This document shows, one piece after another, positions 7,846 to 16,302 of a stretch of DNA of 64,000 nucleotides. The stretch comes from Bog-473 sp963736525 (GTDB lineage Bacteria; Actinomycetota; Acidimicrobiia; Acidimicrobiales; RAAP-2). The first letter of the stretch is position 1. Each line of letters begins with the position of its first letter. The stretch spans positions 124,001 to 188,000 of the forward strand of contig CAVTPF010000017.1 of assembly GCA_963736525.1 (NCBI GenBank), written 5' to 3'. The translations under genes were made by a program, and so were the position numbers. Under the pieces are notes generated by a model that had not been told where the DNA came from, searched no databases, and saw nothing but the letters and a program-made list of their open reading frames with translations.

Positions 7846-8366
7846 GCGAACGATGCTTGCGTTGCGGAACAGAAAATTCCATGGGACATATCCCGCAAAG
7901 CGGCGACAACGAAACCATGATGGCGTCGCACGAGCGCAGCGTGCACCTCAATTGCGACGACGAGACGACGTGAATCGAAGGTCATCAACGAAGTCAAAAT
8001 GACCGCGCGAACAAAGAATGCTTGACCTGAGCATGTTGACAACAGAAGAATGTGTCTACCCGATGTGTGAGGGAGGGTTGACATGTGCCGCGACACAACG
8101 ATGTGTGGGGCGCAGAAGCGAACGTTGTCGGTTCGCATTTTGCGCGCCGCGAGTCGGAGCGCGGTCCGTCAGCTTGACGTCGCGACTCGGGCAATCAAGT
8201 CGGTTCGGCGTGATGCGGCGGTGTGTAGTGCATCGTCGCGGCAGCGCCAACCGTCGCAAATGACAGTGAATCCGGTGCGGCAGTGCGCACGGCGCGGGGT
8301 TGTCGGCCCTGGCGTGGCGCAGGCTTCACCTCTATTCAGTGACCATGCTCCTAGGGAGGTGCACCT
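7846..8366. other. Non-coding, AT-richer region upstream of the coupling-protein gene
   Basis: About 520 bp with no frame that looks coding and visibly lower GC than its flanks. It holds two TTGACA hexamers (8036-8041, 8078-8083) without clear -10 partners and short inverted repeats such as GCACG/CGTGC near 7928-7944. It is the natural place to look for an oriT or attachment site of the adjacent mobilization module, but I found no diagnostic nick motif. Confidence 0.4.
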
Positions 8367-8759
8367 GTGGCAGTAGCCGCAAAGAGAAGGGCCCCGGCCA
8401 GAAAGGCCGCGAAAAAGAGGGCTCCGGCAAAGAAGGCAGTCAAGCGCACACCGGCCAAGAAGGCCGTCAAGCGGGCTCCGGCTCGGAAGGCCGTCAAGCG
8501 GTCTCCGGCGAAGAAGGCCGCGAAGCGGGCTCCGGCGAAGAAGGCGGCCAAGCGGGCTCCGGCACGCAAGGCCACCAAGAAGCGGGCCGCTGCCAAGAAG
8601 GCCGTGAAGCGGGCCCCGGCACGCAAGGCCACCAAGAAGCGGGCTCCCGCCAAGAAGGCGGCCAAGCGGGCTCCGGCTCGCAAGGCCACCAAGAAGCGGG
8701 CTCCGGCCAAGAAGGCAGCGCGTCGTGCGCCTGCCCGCAAGGCGGCACGCCGCCGCTAA
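8367..8759 (+). CDS. Lys/Ala/Arg-repeat histone H1-like DNA-binding protein
   Basis: A 130-residue, extremely basic protein built almost wholly of degenerate repeats of the type KRAPARKA or KKAPAKKA, with no hydrophobic core. Such proteins resemble eukaryotic histone H1 tails and the C-terminal tail of actinobacterial HupB, and are thought to compact nucleic acid. Here the tail stands alone without an HU domain. GTG 8367 is preceded by GGGAGGT (8354-8360). A possible -10 (TATTCA) is at 8333-8338. A strong hairpin terminator lies 30 bp downstream. The function is inferred from composition only. Confidence 0.75.
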   Translation: MAVAAKRRAPARKAAKKRAPAKKAVKRTPAKKAVKRAPARKAVKRSPAKKAAKRAPAKKAAKRAPARKATKKRAAAKKAVKRAPARKATKKRAPAKKAAKRAPARKATKKRAPAKKAARRAPARKAARRR

Positions 8760-9439
8760 GCGCTTCGTTCCGTTCGGGACGTGTGAGACCGGGGGCCTTC
8801 GGGCCCCCGGCTCCGCGCCCGGCGCCCCGTGAGCTCGCCCTCACCCAGTTCGGCCACGTCGGCCGGCCAGTCCACGTCGTAGGCCAGGTCAGGGTCCCGC
8901 AGGACGCGCACAGAGAGGCCGAGCCGTGTCGCCTCGGCCCGATGGGCCCGGAACGACCCCGGGCCGTAGGAGAATCGGAAGTCGCATGCGGCGGGGAGCC
9001 GCAAGACGTTGGTCCCGTCGTCGCGCCGGTCCGGCACGAGGGTGACGCCGTCGAACAGCGCGAGCGCGCCCAGCCCGCGGGCGCGGGGCAGGTCACCATG
9101 GGCGACGGTCACCCACCGTGCTCCGGCTCGCGCCAGGCGCTCCACTCCGGCCCGCACCGCACCGTTGAGGCCCTGACCGGGCTCCCACATGACGTCGGCA
9201 CCGAGGTCGGCTGCCCACCGGGCCACGTCCTCGTCGTCGCAGACGACGGCGACGGGGAGCGGCGCGCAGGCAGCCACGACATGCGACGCCATGGCACGGA
9301 CGAGCCGTACCCGCTCTGTCTCGCCCAATGCGGGCCCGAGCCGCCGCTTGGCCCGGTGGAATGCCTTCACCGGGATGAGGACGACCGCGGGCCCCGTGCG
9401 GGTGCCCGCGGATGCCGCGGTTTCCGGCGCTCTCGTCAT
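8756..9439 (-). CDS. cofC: 2-phospho-L-lactate guanylyltransferase (F420 biosynthesis)
   Basis: CofC (FbiD in mycobacteria) activates 2-phospholactate or phosphoenolpyruvate with GTP to start F420 side-chain synthesis. Signature segments are LIPVKAFHRAKRRLGPAL (about 21-38), VVCDDEDVARWAADLGADV (about 65-83), GLNGAVRAG (about 91-99), HGDLPRA (about 113-119) and VTLVPDRRDDGTNVLRLP. ATG 9439 gives 227 residues; upstream in-frame codons lie in the promoter, where minus-strand TACACT (9466-9461) is a possible -10. The last 20-30 residues are low-complexity, and their DNA holds the histone-like gene's terminator. The stop overlaps that gene's stop by 3 bp. It is divergent from gpsA. Confidence 0.88.
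   Translation of the reverse strand: MTRAPETAASAGTRTGPAVVLIPVKAFHRAKRRLGPALGETERVRLVRAMASHVVAACAPLPVAVVCDDEDVARWAADLGADVMWEPGQGLNGAVRAGVERLARAGARWVTVAHGDLPRARGLGALALFDGVTLVPDRRDDGTNVLRLPAACDFRFSYGPGSFRAHRAEATRLGLSVRVLRDPDLAYDVDWPADVAELGEGELTGRRARSRGPEGPRSHTSRTERSA
8789..8810 (+). terminator. Strong hairpin after the histone-like gene
   Basis: A perfect 9-bp GC stem (CCGGGGGCC/GGCCCCCGG) closed by a TTCG tetraloop, 30 bp past the stop codon. No T-run follows. The sequence is symmetric, so it may act on both strands, although on the minus strand it lies inside the cofC tail. Confidence 0.65.
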
Positions 9440-9499
9440 GGTCGCCCTCGACACCGGGACAGTGTACGGGTGAACGCCGCCGCCCATCGGGGGCCGCCC

Positions 9500-9505
9500 T
9501 AGTCT
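9500..9505 (+). promoter_or_regulatory. -10 box for leaderless gpsA transcript
   Basis: TAGTCT ends 8 nt before ATG 9514, within the same ten-base string TAGTCTCTAG seen before pafBC. Confidence 0.5.
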
Positions 9506-9513
9506 CTAGTGGC

Positions 9514-10536
9514 ATGAAGGAGCGGGTGGCAGTCATCGGCGCGGGGTCGTGGGGAACGGCCGTGGCATCCCTGGTGGGGGCGACGTATCCCGTGTCGCTG
9601 TGGGCACGATCGCCCGACCTCGCCGCGTCCATGCAGGAGACGCGCGAGAACGCGAGGTACCTGCCGGGCGTCACGATCCCCGACGGACTGCTGGTGACCT
9701 CCTCGCTCCCCGAAGCGCTCGAGGGTGCCGGCATCGTGTTCATGGCGGTGCCGTCGCACGGGTTCCGTGCCGTGCTCGGCGACATGGAGCCGCTGGCGGG
9801 AGGGATCGAAGCCGTCGTGAGCCTGGCCAAGGGAATCGAGATCGGGACGAACCTGCGCATGTCGCAGGTGGTGGCCGAGGTGCTCCCCGGCGTCCCGGCG
9901 GGCGTCCTCACCGGTCCGAACCTGGCCCGCGAGGTGGCGCAGGGACAGCCCGCCGCATGTGTCGTCGCGCTGCCCGACGAGGGCCTGGCGCGTCACGTGC
10001 AGACGCGGGTGCACACGCGCACGTTCCGCGCCTACACCGGCACCGACGTCGTCGGCTGTGAGATCGCCGGCGCCACCAAGAACGTGATGGCGATCGCGGC
10101 CGGCATCGGCGACGGCCTGGGCCTGGGTGACAACACCCGCGCCGTGCTCATCACCCGTGGCCTGGCCGAGCTCGGTCGCCTCGGTGTGACCCTGGGCGGG
10201 AAGGTGCTCACCTTCGGCGGCCTGGCCGGGGTGGGTGACCTCGTCGCCACCTGTGCCAGTCCCAAGAGCAGGAACCGGATGGTGGGATTCGCCCTCGGTG
10301 AGGGGCGATCGCTCCAGGACGTGGTGAGCGGCATGCACATGGTGGCCGAAGGCGTCAAGAGCGCCGGCCCGCTGGTGGAGCTGGCCCGGGCCCATGGGGT
10401 GGAGATGCCCATCGCGGAGCAGGTGCGTGCGATCGTCGAGGGGAGGTGCTCACCCCCCGACGCGTTGATGAACCTGATGCGACGCCCCTCGCGGCCCGAG
10501 TGGGACGAGACGTTGCTCCGAGGGCTGCCGGCGTGA
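9514..10536 (+). CDS. gpsA: NAD(P)-dependent glycerol-3-phosphate dehydrogenase
   Basis: This cytosolic enzyme reduces dihydroxyacetone phosphate to sn-glycerol-3-phosphate for phospholipid synthesis. The 340-residue protein is full length. It has the Rossmann GxGxxG as VIGAGSWGTAVAS (about 5-17), the GPNLAREVAQGQPAACVVA segment, the catalytic-Lys region GATKNVMAIAAGIGDGLGLGDNTRA (about 186-210) and TFGGLAGVGDLVATC. ATG 9514 is chosen because the conserved glycine motif follows at once and a -10 box lies just upstream. Its TGA overlaps the GTG of the adenylate cyclase gene (GTGA), so the two are probably translationally coupled. Confidence 0.95.
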   Translation: MKERVAVIGAGSWGTAVASLVGATYPVSLWARSPDLAASMQETRENARYLPGVTIPDGLLVTSSLPEALEGAGIVFMAVPSHGFRAVLGDMEPLAGGIEAVVSLAKGIEIGTNLRMSQVVAEVLPGVPAGVLTGPNLAREVAQGQPAACVVALPDEGLARHVQTRVHTRTFRAYTGTDVVGCEIAGATKNVMAIAAGIGDGLGLGDNTRAVLITRGLAELGRLGVTLGGKVLTFGGLAGVGDLVATCASPKSRNRMVGFALGEGRSLQDVVSGMHMVAEGVKSAGPLVELARAHGVEMPIAEQVRAIVEGRCSPPDALMNLMRRPSRPEWDETLLRGLPA

Positions 10537-11834
10537 GCGGTCTCTTCCACAGCTACGACATGCTCCCCGACGCCCCCGACGAGGCCCGCCGGGAGGCGGC
10601 GCTGGCCCACGTGAAGGAGATCCTCCTCATGCACGGCGCCACCGAGGACGAGATCGACCAGGCGGTCGAGGACGGTGTCATCGACCTCTTCGTGGCGGAC
10701 CGCATGTTGGTGCCCTCGCGCCGGCGCTACACCAGAGCCGAGGTGGCCGACCTCACGGGCGTCGACCTCGAAAAGCTCGAGCGTTTCTGGCGCGCCCTGG
10801 GCTTCGCCAACGTGGACGACGACGACCGTGCCTTTACGGACCTCGACCTCGAGGCGGTGCGCATCTTCCAGGGCATGCAGGCACTGGGCGCCACCGACAC
10901 CGAGACGGCCATGCAGATGGCACGCGTGATCGGCTCGTCCATGGCCCGGATCGCCGAGGCCGAGCTCGTGCCGGGCAACATGGTGAGTGCCGAGGTCGAT
11001 CCCGTGATGTCAGCCGAAGCCTTCACCAGCGTGGCGGACGAGACCATCCCCGCGATGGCCAAGCTGCTCGAGTTCGTGTGGCGGCGGCAGGTGGCGGCGG
11101 GCATTCAGCGCAGCATGATGCTGCGCAGCCACGGCCTCGCCCCCGGCCAGAGCCCGTCGCTCGCCGTCGGGTTCGCCGACATGGTGGGGTTCACGCTGCT
11201 CAGCCAGCACTTGAGCGACGAGGAGCTCGCCGCCGTCGTGCGGCGCTTCGAGGAGATCTCTCACGACATCGTGACCGCCGCCGGCGGTCGCGTGGTCAAG
11301 ATGATCGGCGACGAGGTCATGTACGTGGTCGACGACGTCGCCAAGGCCGCCCGCATCGGGCTGGACCTGGCGGATGCCTACGCCGACGACGACCTCCTCT
11401 CCGACGTGCGGGTGGGACTGGCCTGCGGCCCCGTGCTGTTGCGCGACGGTGACTACTTCGGTCCCACGGTCAACCTGGCCCACCGCATCGTCAACATCGG
11501 GAACCCCGGGACCGTGCTCATGTCGGACGAGTTCCACGCCGCTCTCATGCAAGAGGCGCCGGGCGAGTTCACCGGGCAGCCGCTTCGACCCCGTCTGTTG
11601 AAGGACCTCGGCCGCGTGCAGCTGTGGTGGTGTGGCCGCGCCGGGCAGGAGGCCGATGGCACCGGTGCCGCAGCCGACCTCCGGCGCAACGTGCGCTGGG
11701 AGCGGCTCTCGGACGTCCTGCGCGACCTGGAGGAGCTGCGCGGCGTCGGCGAACGCCTGCTGACCTCCAACCGGGGAGCCCGGGCCGAGTCAGTCGTCGC
11801 GGAGCCTGGCCGTGGCGATGCCGAAGGGTCGTAG
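10533..11834 (+). CDS. Class III adenylate cyclase with Rv1264-like N-terminal regulatory domain
   Basis: Converts ATP to cAMP. The N-terminal ~190 residues are helical and resemble the autoinhibitory domain of mycobacterial Rv1264, a cyclase regulated by pH and lipid (family knowledge). The catalytic domain starts near residue 208. Metal-binding aspartates are D216 (FADMVGFT) and D260 (KMIGDEV), with K257 as the adenine-selecting lysine. DYFGPTVNLAHRIV carries the transition-state Asn and Arg. All residues for homodimeric activity appear present. The protein is 433 residues with no membrane segment. GTG 10533 overlaps the gpsA stop. The last 45 bp overlap the convergent mannosidase gene. Confidence 0.9.
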   Translation: MSGLFHSYDMLPDAPDEARREAALAHVKEILLMHGATEDEIDQAVEDGVIDLFVADRMLVPSRRRYTRAEVADLTGVDLEKLERFWRALGFANVDDDDRAFTDLDLEAVRIFQGMQALGATDTETAMQMARVIGSSMARIAEAELVPGNMVSAEVDPVMSAEAFTSVADETIPAMAKLLEFVWRRQVAAGIQRSMMLRSHGLAPGQSPSLAVGFADMVGFTLLSQHLSDEELAAVVRRFEEISHDIVTAAGGRVVKMIGDEVMYVVDDVAKAARIGLDLADAYADDDLLSDVRVGLACGPVLLRDGDYFGPTVNLAHRIVNIGNPGTVLMSDEFHAALMQEAPGEFTGQPLRPRLLKDLGRVQLWWCGRAGQEADGTGAAADLRRNVRWERLSDVLRDLEELRGVGERLLTSNRGARAESVVAEPGRGDAEGS

Positions 11835-14447
11835 CTCGAACGACCCTTCGAACGGCTCCAGGGGGTAGCCGCGCAGGTCCACCAGCCAGCCCGAGCGCCC
11901 GGGGAATGAGACCGTCGCCGGCTGCGCGCCGGGGTTGAACACCCGAGCCTCCAGCACGCCTCCCACCCGCCGGAGCGCGCTGACCTCGGCCCCGTGGACG
12001 CTCAGCTCGCTCCCCGAGGCGGGCCGAGAGCCGCCGCCCAGGCTCGCGACGGTCTCGAGTGGCAGTAGCACGTCGTCGGCCAGCCGGTACGGGTCGTCGC
12101 AGTCGAGCGCCACCGCGTACCGCAGCGTCACTCGCTTGCTCCGCATCTGCAACCCCTCGACCGGCGTGAGCGGGCCTGCCGGGAAGGGGCGGTAGGCCAT
12201 GCCGAGCCGGGACAGCATGCCGGTGGAGCGCACGACGGTCAGCGCCAGCGTCCGTGCCCCGTCGCCCGCAATGTCGACGAGCTCGTACTCGCACACCCCC
12301 TCGTGCGCCACCGTCAGGCCTCCTGCGCTCACGAAGCGGTGGGACGGTGCCGTGGGGAGGCCGAACTCGTCGGCCCGGCCTTCCGCCGTCAGCCCGCGGG
12401 TGACCGTGGTGAAGGCACACTCGGCGTGGGAGTGGCGGGCCGGTCGGAGCAGGGGGAGGTGGACGCGCAGGCGGTGATCGCCGCTCGGGTTGACGAAGGA
12501 GGTCGTGACCCGCACCACCGCGTCGTCGGCCAGGAGCTCCACGTCGGTGGTGACGTCGACCCGCTGTTCACCCACGCGCGCCTGCGACGAGCCGTCGACG
12601 TGGTCGGGCCACGCGTAGGTGGCAGTGATGCGGGCCCGGGCCCGCACGGGGCCGCGTTCGTCGATGCGTACCGTCACGGACTCGGGCGCATCGACGAAGG
12701 AGTCCTGCTGCGGCGGGGAGTAGTTGTACGAGTCACCCAGGTCGCCGCCGTCGACCAGTCGGCCGTACCCGGTGACGCCGTTCAAGGCGAACGTCCCGTT
12801 CGACGCGTCCATCTCCACCCGCACCAGTCCGTTGGTGAGGACGATCGACCCCTGCGCATCGGACGCCTCGGCGGGGTGCTCGATCTCGGCCGGCTCGAAG
12901 GCGGACCATCCGTAGCCGGCGACCTCTCCGGTACGGGCGACGATCTTCCTGGTCGAAGGCTGGTCCATGCCCACCCGCACGACGGCGTCGGGCCGGGCAC
13001 CCAGGCGTGCGTAGACGTCCTGCTTGGCCTCCGCGATAGGCACGTCGAGCTTCTCCTCGGTGCCGACGGCGATGGTGATGTCGAACCCCTCCTCGGTGTC
13101 CTCGATGCGGACGTCGTGGATCCATGCGTCATCACTGATCTTCGGCCCCTGCATCATGCCGAGCACGGTCCGGACCGTGTTGGCGTCGAGCACCATGGAG
13201 CCGGGCATGCCCGTACGCTCGGAGAGCACCTGCACGTTCGCCGGGGCGGGACCGTCGGCCGGGACCACCAGCTCGACGACCCCTGACCGCGCCCGCGGCG
13301 AGGGGTTGAGCACCGTGGAGCCTGGCTCCGCCAGCGAGCGAGCGAACTCCTTGACCGTCCGGTCGGCCAACCCGGCGGCGATGGCCCGGACCTCGGCGTA
13401 GCGGTGCAGCACGGCGTCGACGACGTCGTCGACGGAGCAGGCGCAGATGGAGTCGTGGGCGGAGTTGCGCACCATCTCCCGCCAGGCCAGCTCCAGCAGG
13501 CGGGTCGGGTACGACGCGGGCGGCAGGAACAGTGCGGTCAGCGGTTCGGCCCGACGCTCGAGCTCACGCTCGGCCACGGCGCCCACTCGCTTCACGTCGA
13601 CTCTGTTCGAGGTGACGCCCATGAGCATGTTGGCCCGGAAGCCCGAGCGCAGCTCGCCCTCCACGCGGGTGAGGCCCTCGCTGGTGGCGCGGGACAGATA
13701 GCGGGGCAACGACGTGACCTCGAAGAGGAAGTCGTCCTGCAGGTCGTTCGCCTCGGCGATCACCCGGCCGAGCCCCGGTTGGGGCATCAAGTGGTCCGAG
13801 CCGTTCATGCAGAGCAGATCACCGGTCAGAAAGTCGGCGACCTCATCCACGAGGTCGGCCGTGCGGCGCAGGAGTGCCTTGGCGTCGTCGGGCAGCGCCG
13901 CGCCGTTGCTGTACCCCACCGGCAGGTACTCGGCCCGGACGCTCGAGCCGTCAGGTGACGCCCACACGAAGGCGTTCTTGGTGACCTGCAACGGCACGCC
14001 GCGCCACGCCACCGCATCGGCGAAGCCGGCCTGGCGCAGGATCTGGGGCATCTGCGCAATGTGGCCGAACATGTCGGGCAGGTAGCCCACCTCCATGACC
14101 CCCCCGAAGGCGGCGCCGCGCTCCACGCCCATCTGCAGGTTCCGGACGATCGTCTCGCCTGAGGTCAGGAACTCGTCCATGAGGACGTACCAGGGCCCCA
14201 TGCTCAGGCGACCGGCCGCGGCGAGCGCCCGGAGCCGCCCCTCGGCCTCGGGGCGGACCTCGAGGTAGTCGTCGACGACGGCCATCTGCCCGTCGAGCAT
14301 GAAGTAGGGGTAGCTGGCGTCTCGCTCCAGGAGCGGGATCAGCGTGTCGATGAGCTCTACCAGGGACAGGCGGAAGTCCTGGTAGGACCTGTACCATTCC
14401 CGGTCCCAGTGCGTGTGCGGAACGATGGCAATCCGACGGGCGGTCAT
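11790..14447 (-). CDS. GH38 family alpha-mannosidase
   Basis: GH38 enzymes are retaining, zinc-dependent alpha-mannosidases. The 885-residue protein has the zinc/substrate motif HTHWDREW (11-18), the catalytic-nucleophile segment YLPDMFGH with D125, and NSAHDSICACSVDDVVDAV (further His/Asp), followed by the long beta-sandwich domains. There is no signal peptide, so it probably acts in the cytoplasm on imported or internal mannosides (MngB-like). The start at 14447 directly precedes the conserved core. Minus-strand TAGTCT (14460-14455) 7 nt upstream suggests a leaderless transcript. It is divergent from the acyl-CoA synthetase gene, 32 bp between starts. Confidence 0.93.
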   Translation of the reverse strand: MTARRIAIVPHTHWDREWYRSYQDFRLSLVELIDTLIPLLERDASYPYFMLDGQMAVVDDYLEVRPEAEGRLRALAAAGRLSMGPWYVLMDEFLTSGETIVRNLQMGVERGAAFGGVMEVGYLPDMFGHIAQMPQILRQAGFADAVAWRGVPLQVTKNAFVWASPDGSSVRAEYLPVGYSNGAALPDDAKALLRRTADLVDEVADFLTGDLLCMNGSDHLMPQPGLGRVIAEANDLQDDFLFEVTSLPRYLSRATSEGLTRVEGELRSGFRANMLMGVTSNRVDVKRVGAVAERELERRAEPLTALFLPPASYPTRLLELAWREMVRNSAHDSICACSVDDVVDAVLHRYAEVRAIAAGLADRTVKEFARSLAEPGSTVLNPSPRARSGVVELVVPADGPAPANVQVLSERTGMPGSMVLDANTVRTVLGMMQGPKISDDAWIHDVRIEDTEEGFDITIAVGTEEKLDVPIAEAKQDVYARLGARPDAVVRVGMDQPSTRKIVARTGEVAGYGWSAFEPAEIEHPAEASDAQGSIVLTNGLVRVEMDASNGTFALNGVTGYGRLVDGGDLGDSYNYSPPQQDSFVDAPESVTVRIDERGPVRARARITATYAWPDHVDGSSQARVGEQRVDVTTDVELLADDAVVRVTTSFVNPSGDHRLRVHLPLLRPARHSHAECAFTTVTRGLTAEGRADEFGLPTAPSHRFVSAGGLTVAHEGVCEYELVDIAGDGARTLALTVVRSTGMLSRLGMAYRPFPAGPLTPVEGLQMRSKRVTLRYAVALDCDDPYRLADDVLLPLETVASLGGGSRPASGSELSVHGAEVSALRRVGGVLEARVFNPGAQPATVSFPGRSGWLVDLRGYPLEPFEGSFELRPFGIATARLRDD

Positions 14448-14454
14448 GAGCGCC

Positions 14455-14460
14455 AGACTA
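14455..14460 (-). promoter_or_regulatory. -10 box for the GH38 gene
   Basis: On the minus strand TAGTCT ends 7 nt before ATG 14447, the same box as before pafBC and gpsA. Confidence 0.45.
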
Positions 14461-14479
14461 TGACCTGCGCTCGCCGCCG

Positions 14480-15943
14480 GTGAGAGCCCCCGTCCCACCG
14501 GGGCGTTGGCCGGCCGGCCCGCCTCTGGCTCCGGGGCGGACGCTGCCCGAGGTGTGGGTCGGGCACTGGCACGCCCGTCCCGATGCCGGGGTGCTCGTCG
14601 ACGGGTGGGACGGCACGCGGTCCGTCGACGGTGCAGGGCTCGACGAAATGACGGCGCAGATGGCGTCGGCCCTCCTCGCTCACGGCGTCGAGCCCGGCGA
14701 CCGCGTCCTGTGGTGCGGGCGCGCCAGCCTCAATTCGGTGGTGGCGCTCCTGGCCGTCGTGCGAGCCGGCGCCGTGCTCGTGACGCTCAGCCCGTCGGCG
14801 CGCGCCCCTGAGGCCGCCCACGTCGTGGACGACGCCCGGCCGGTCATGGCGCTGTGCGACCGGCGGGATCCCGGCAGCCTGTTCGGTCCCGGCGTCGCCG
14901 TGCTGGGCATGGACGAGCTCGCCCGCGTGGCCCCCCGCGTGCTGCCGGGCGCCACCCCCGTGCGGCAACCCGGGGACGATGCCCTCATCGTCTACACCTC
15001 TGGCACGACCGGCAAGCCGAAGGGCGCCGTGCACACCCACGGGTCGCTCCTGGCGGGCATGGAGTCGTTGCATCGCGCCTGGTCCTGGGCGCCCGATGAC
15101 CGCCTCGTCCTGTGCCTGCCGCTCTTCCACGTCCACGGTCTGTGCGCCGGCCTCTTCGGCACCCTGGCCGCGGGGGCCTCTGCCGTGGTGTTCGACCGTT
15201 TCGACGAGGCGGCGGTGCTGGCCGCCGCACCCGCCAGCACCATGTTCTTCGGCGTCCCCACCATGTACCACCGTCTGGCCGAGTCGGGCCGAGCCGGCGG
15301 GCTCGCATCGTTGCGCCTGTGCGTCTCAGGCTCGGCCCCGCTCGCCGTCGACTTGTGGCATCGCCTTGCCGCCGACGGCGTGCCGGTGTTGGAGCGCTAC
15401 GGCATGACCGAGACGCTGCTGACGTTGTCCAACCCCGTCGAGGGCGAGCGCCGACCCGGCTCCGTCGGTGTGCCGCTGCCGGGCGTCGAGGCGGCGGTGG
15501 ACGGCGCCGACGAGCAGGGCGTGGGGGAGCTGGTGGTGCGTGGCCCCTCGCTGTGCCGCGGCTACTGGGGCGGTGACCCGCGGGCACCCGGAGACTGGTT
15601 CGCCACCGGAGATCTGGTGTCGGTGGCCGACGACGGGTACGTCACCGTGCGCGGTCGCAGGACCGAGCTGATCATCACGGGTGGGCACAACGTCTACCCA
15701 GCCGAGGTCGAGGCCGTGCTGGCCCGCCACCCCGGTGTCGCAGAGGTGGCCGTGGTCGGGGTGCCCTCGCCCGAATGGGGCGAGACGGTGGTGGCCTTCG
15801 TCGTGGGAGACCCGGACCTGGCCTCGCTGGACGAGCGGGCGGCCGCCGAGCTGGCACCGTACAAACGGCCACGGGAGGTGCGGCTGGTGGAGGCCCTCCC
15901 GCGCAACGCTCTGGGCAAGGTCGTGCGGAGCCAGCTGCGCTGA
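14480..15943 (+). CDS. AMP-forming acyl-CoA synthetase, MatB-like
   Basis: An ANL-superfamily enzyme that activates a carboxylic acid as acyl-AMP and then acyl-CoA. It is 487 residues, close to malonyl-CoA synthetases (about 500) and shorter than typical fatty-acyl ligases. Motifs are the P-loop YTSGTTGKPKGAVHTHG (about 172-188), YGMTETLLTL (about 307-316), TGDLVSVADDGYVTVRGR (about 375-392), TGGHNVYPAEVE (about 400-411) and the catalytic Lys in LGKVVRSQLR (K480). The malonate preference is inference. The GTG at 14480 gives the shortest complete N-terminus. No pathway neighbours help to define the substrate. Confidence 0.87.
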   Translation: MRAPVPPGRWPAGPPLAPGRTLPEVWVGHWHARPDAGVLVDGWDGTRSVDGAGLDEMTAQMASALLAHGVEPGDRVLWCGRASLNSVVALLAVVRAGAVLVTLSPSARAPEAAHVVDDARPVMALCDRRDPGSLFGPGVAVLGMDELARVAPRVLPGATPVRQPGDDALIVYTSGTTGKPKGAVHTHGSLLAGMESLHRAWSWAPDDRLVLCLPLFHVHGLCAGLFGTLAAGASAVVFDRFDEAAVLAAAPASTMFFGVPTMYHRLAESGRAGGLASLRLCVSGSAPLAVDLWHRLAADGVPVLERYGMTETLLTLSNPVEGERRPGSVGVPLPGVEAAVDGADEQGVGELVVRGPSLCRGYWGGDPRAPGDWFATGDLVSVADDGYVTVRGRRTELIITGGHNVYPAEVEAVLARHPGVAEVAVVGVPSPEWGETVVAFVVGDPDLASLDERAAAELAPYKRPREVRLVEALPRNALGKVVRSQLR

Positions 15944-15983
15944 GCCGGCGCGGTACGGCCACGGTCAACCCCCGCCCCTGCGG

Positions 15984-15989
15984 TAGCGT
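15984..15989 (+). promoter_or_regulatory. -10 box before the GYD gene
   Basis: TAGCGT ends 6 nt before ATG 15996, placing it at about -12 to -7 if transcription starts at the start codon. Confidence 0.45.
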
Positions 15990-15995
15990 GATCGC

Positions 15996-16295
15996 ATGGC
16001 GACGTTCCTCATGCTCTCCACGGTGGGGCCCGACGGGGCGGCAACGCTGACCGAGAACCCTGACCGGCTGAAGGCCGTCAACGCCGAGGTGGAGGCCATG
16101 GGCGTCCGCGTGGTGGCGCAATGGGCGCTGCTCGGGCAGTACGACTTCTGCACCGTCCTCGACGCGCCCGACGAGACGACGATGGCCCGGGTCGCACTCG
16201 TCCTCGGCTCCCGCGGAACGCTCAAGACGCTGACTCTTTCGGCCATCCCGATCGACCACTACATCGACGGCGTGCTGAAGGCGGGGCGGGCCTGA
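15996..16295 (+). CDS. GYD-domain protein
   Basis: A 99-residue protein of the GYD family, small ferredoxin-like-fold proteins of unknown function common in actinobacteria. The segment WALLGQYDFCTVLDAPDETTMARVAL (about 43-68) holds the G-x-YD core, and a C-terminal LKTLTLSAIPIDHYIDG follows. No cofactor or catalytic motif is evident. It ends in a palindrome shared with the stop of the convergent downstream gene. Confidence 0.85.
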   Translation: MATFLMLSTVGPDGAATLTENPDRLKAVNAEVEAMGVRVVAQWALLGQYDFCTVLDAPDETTMARVALVLGSRGTLKTLTLSAIPIDHYIDGVLKAGRA

Positions 16296-16302
16296 GGCCT
16301 CA
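16293..16302. other. Ten-base palindrome containing both convergent stop codons
   Basis: TGAGGCCTCA is a perfect palindrome. Its TGA ends the GYD gene and its TCA is the minus-strand TGA of the next gene, with 4 bp between the two stops. Confidence 0.7.

Noticed and set aside
8018..8263. Possible small proteins in the non-coding block beside the coupling-protein gene
   Set aside because: Overlapping short frames on both strands with random composition and no ribosome-binding sites.
12303..13286. Plus-strand frame opposite the GH38 gene
   Set aside because: Antisense shadow; the minus strand has HTHWDREW and other GH38 motifs throughout.
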